Source: an uncultured Lachnospiraceae bacterium (GTDB lineage Bacteria > Bacillota > Clostridia > Lachnospirales > Lachnospiraceae). From it: 33,345 bases of DNA. A program made the position numbers and the translations under genes. The DNA is taken from the NCBI GenBank assembly GCA_947629525.1, contig CANREB010000031.1, positions 1 to 33,345 on the forward strand, in the 5' to 3' direction. Below the pieces are notes generated by a model. The model saw only the letters and a program-made list of their open reading frames with translations, was not told the origin of the DNA and did no database searches. Below, piece by piece: positions 33,292 through 33,345 of the stretch (positions within the stretch are counted from its first letter, which is position 1; each line of letters opens with the position of its first letter).

Positions 33292-33345
33292 ATAATTCCA
33301 AATAAGACTGAATTTTTGCTCTGCCATATAGTTCATCCATCAGCC
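33278..33345 (-). CDS. C-terminal end of an unidentified protein (partial)
   Basis: A minus-strand frame enters from the right edge and stops at TAA (33280-33278). The visible end reads LMDELYGRAKIQSYLELFID plus a final Glu, a well-formed charged helix with protein-like composition. Too little is present to name a family. It overlaps the end of the small hydrophobic ORF by 14 bp in convergent orientation. Confidence 0.4.
   Translation of the reverse strand, partial: LMDELYGRAKIQSYLELFIDE

Overview
The window looks like a chromosomal segment of a spore-forming clostridial Firmicute, most likely of the Lachnospiraceae type. Several things point there. Shine-Dalgarno sites are of the AGGAGG type. 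The L27 precursor has an N-terminal extension next to its Prp protease. RecU, RsfS, YqeK and YlbJ are all present, and an SOS locus with divergent lexA and yneA-like genes carries Firmicute-type LexA boxes. The radical-SAM/DUF2344/RNase G genes sit directly upstream of rplU. Apart from its right edge, the DNA is dense, co-oriented housekeeping sequence of roughly 40-48% GC, judged by eye.

Layout. Positions 1-447 hold the tail of a membrane protein, a 77-nt hairpin and a ~150-bp palindromic repeat. At 448-1431 lies pta (minus strand), with its own promoter and a perfect catabolite-repression (cre) site just inside the transcript. From 1663 to 7645 runs a plus-strand cluster: a type IIA topoisomerase pair (ParE/ParC-like), rsmD, coaD and a coiled-coil protein. 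A secreted amidase (7737-8753) then meets a convergent ylbJ-like sporulation gene (8740-9669). From 9761 to 14578 come an RsuA-type pseudouridine synthase, YgiQ, a small membrane protein, an RluD-type pseudouridine synthase and recU. Between YgiQ and the membrane protein is an unusual ladder of three six-codon mini-ORFs. A strong promoter at 14575 opens a partial histidine operon, hisZ-hisG-hisD-hisB, followed by a secreted GH25 lysozyme with cell-wall-binding repeats. From 19785 to 27926 lies a long ribosome-centred run: two radical-SAM/tRNA-modification-like genes, RNase G/E, rplU-prp-rpmA, obgE, yhbY, nadD, yqeK and rsfS.

From 27967 to 30268 is a compact SOS locus: lexA, a divergent yneA-like LysM membrane protein, and a complete tyrosine recombinase convergent with yneA. 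A second, inverted copy of the palindromic repeat (31861-32007) follows an AI-2E/PerM-type exporter. To its right the DNA turns AT-rich and looks acquired. That part holds an MccF/LdcA-type S66 peptidase, a 32-residue hydrophobic ORF resembling holin-like toxins, and the end of an unknown minus-strand gene.

How the parts fit: most genes serve DNA topology, ribosome and tRNA maturation, cofactor synthesis (CoA, NAD) and wall turnover. The parts most worth a second look are the inverted palindromic repeats bracketing the 31-kb block, the ATGA-coupled mini-ORF ladder, the operator-rich yneA leader with its 37-bp palindrome, and the possible toxin at the right edge. I see no tRNA, rRNA, CRISPR array, insertion sequence or replication origin.
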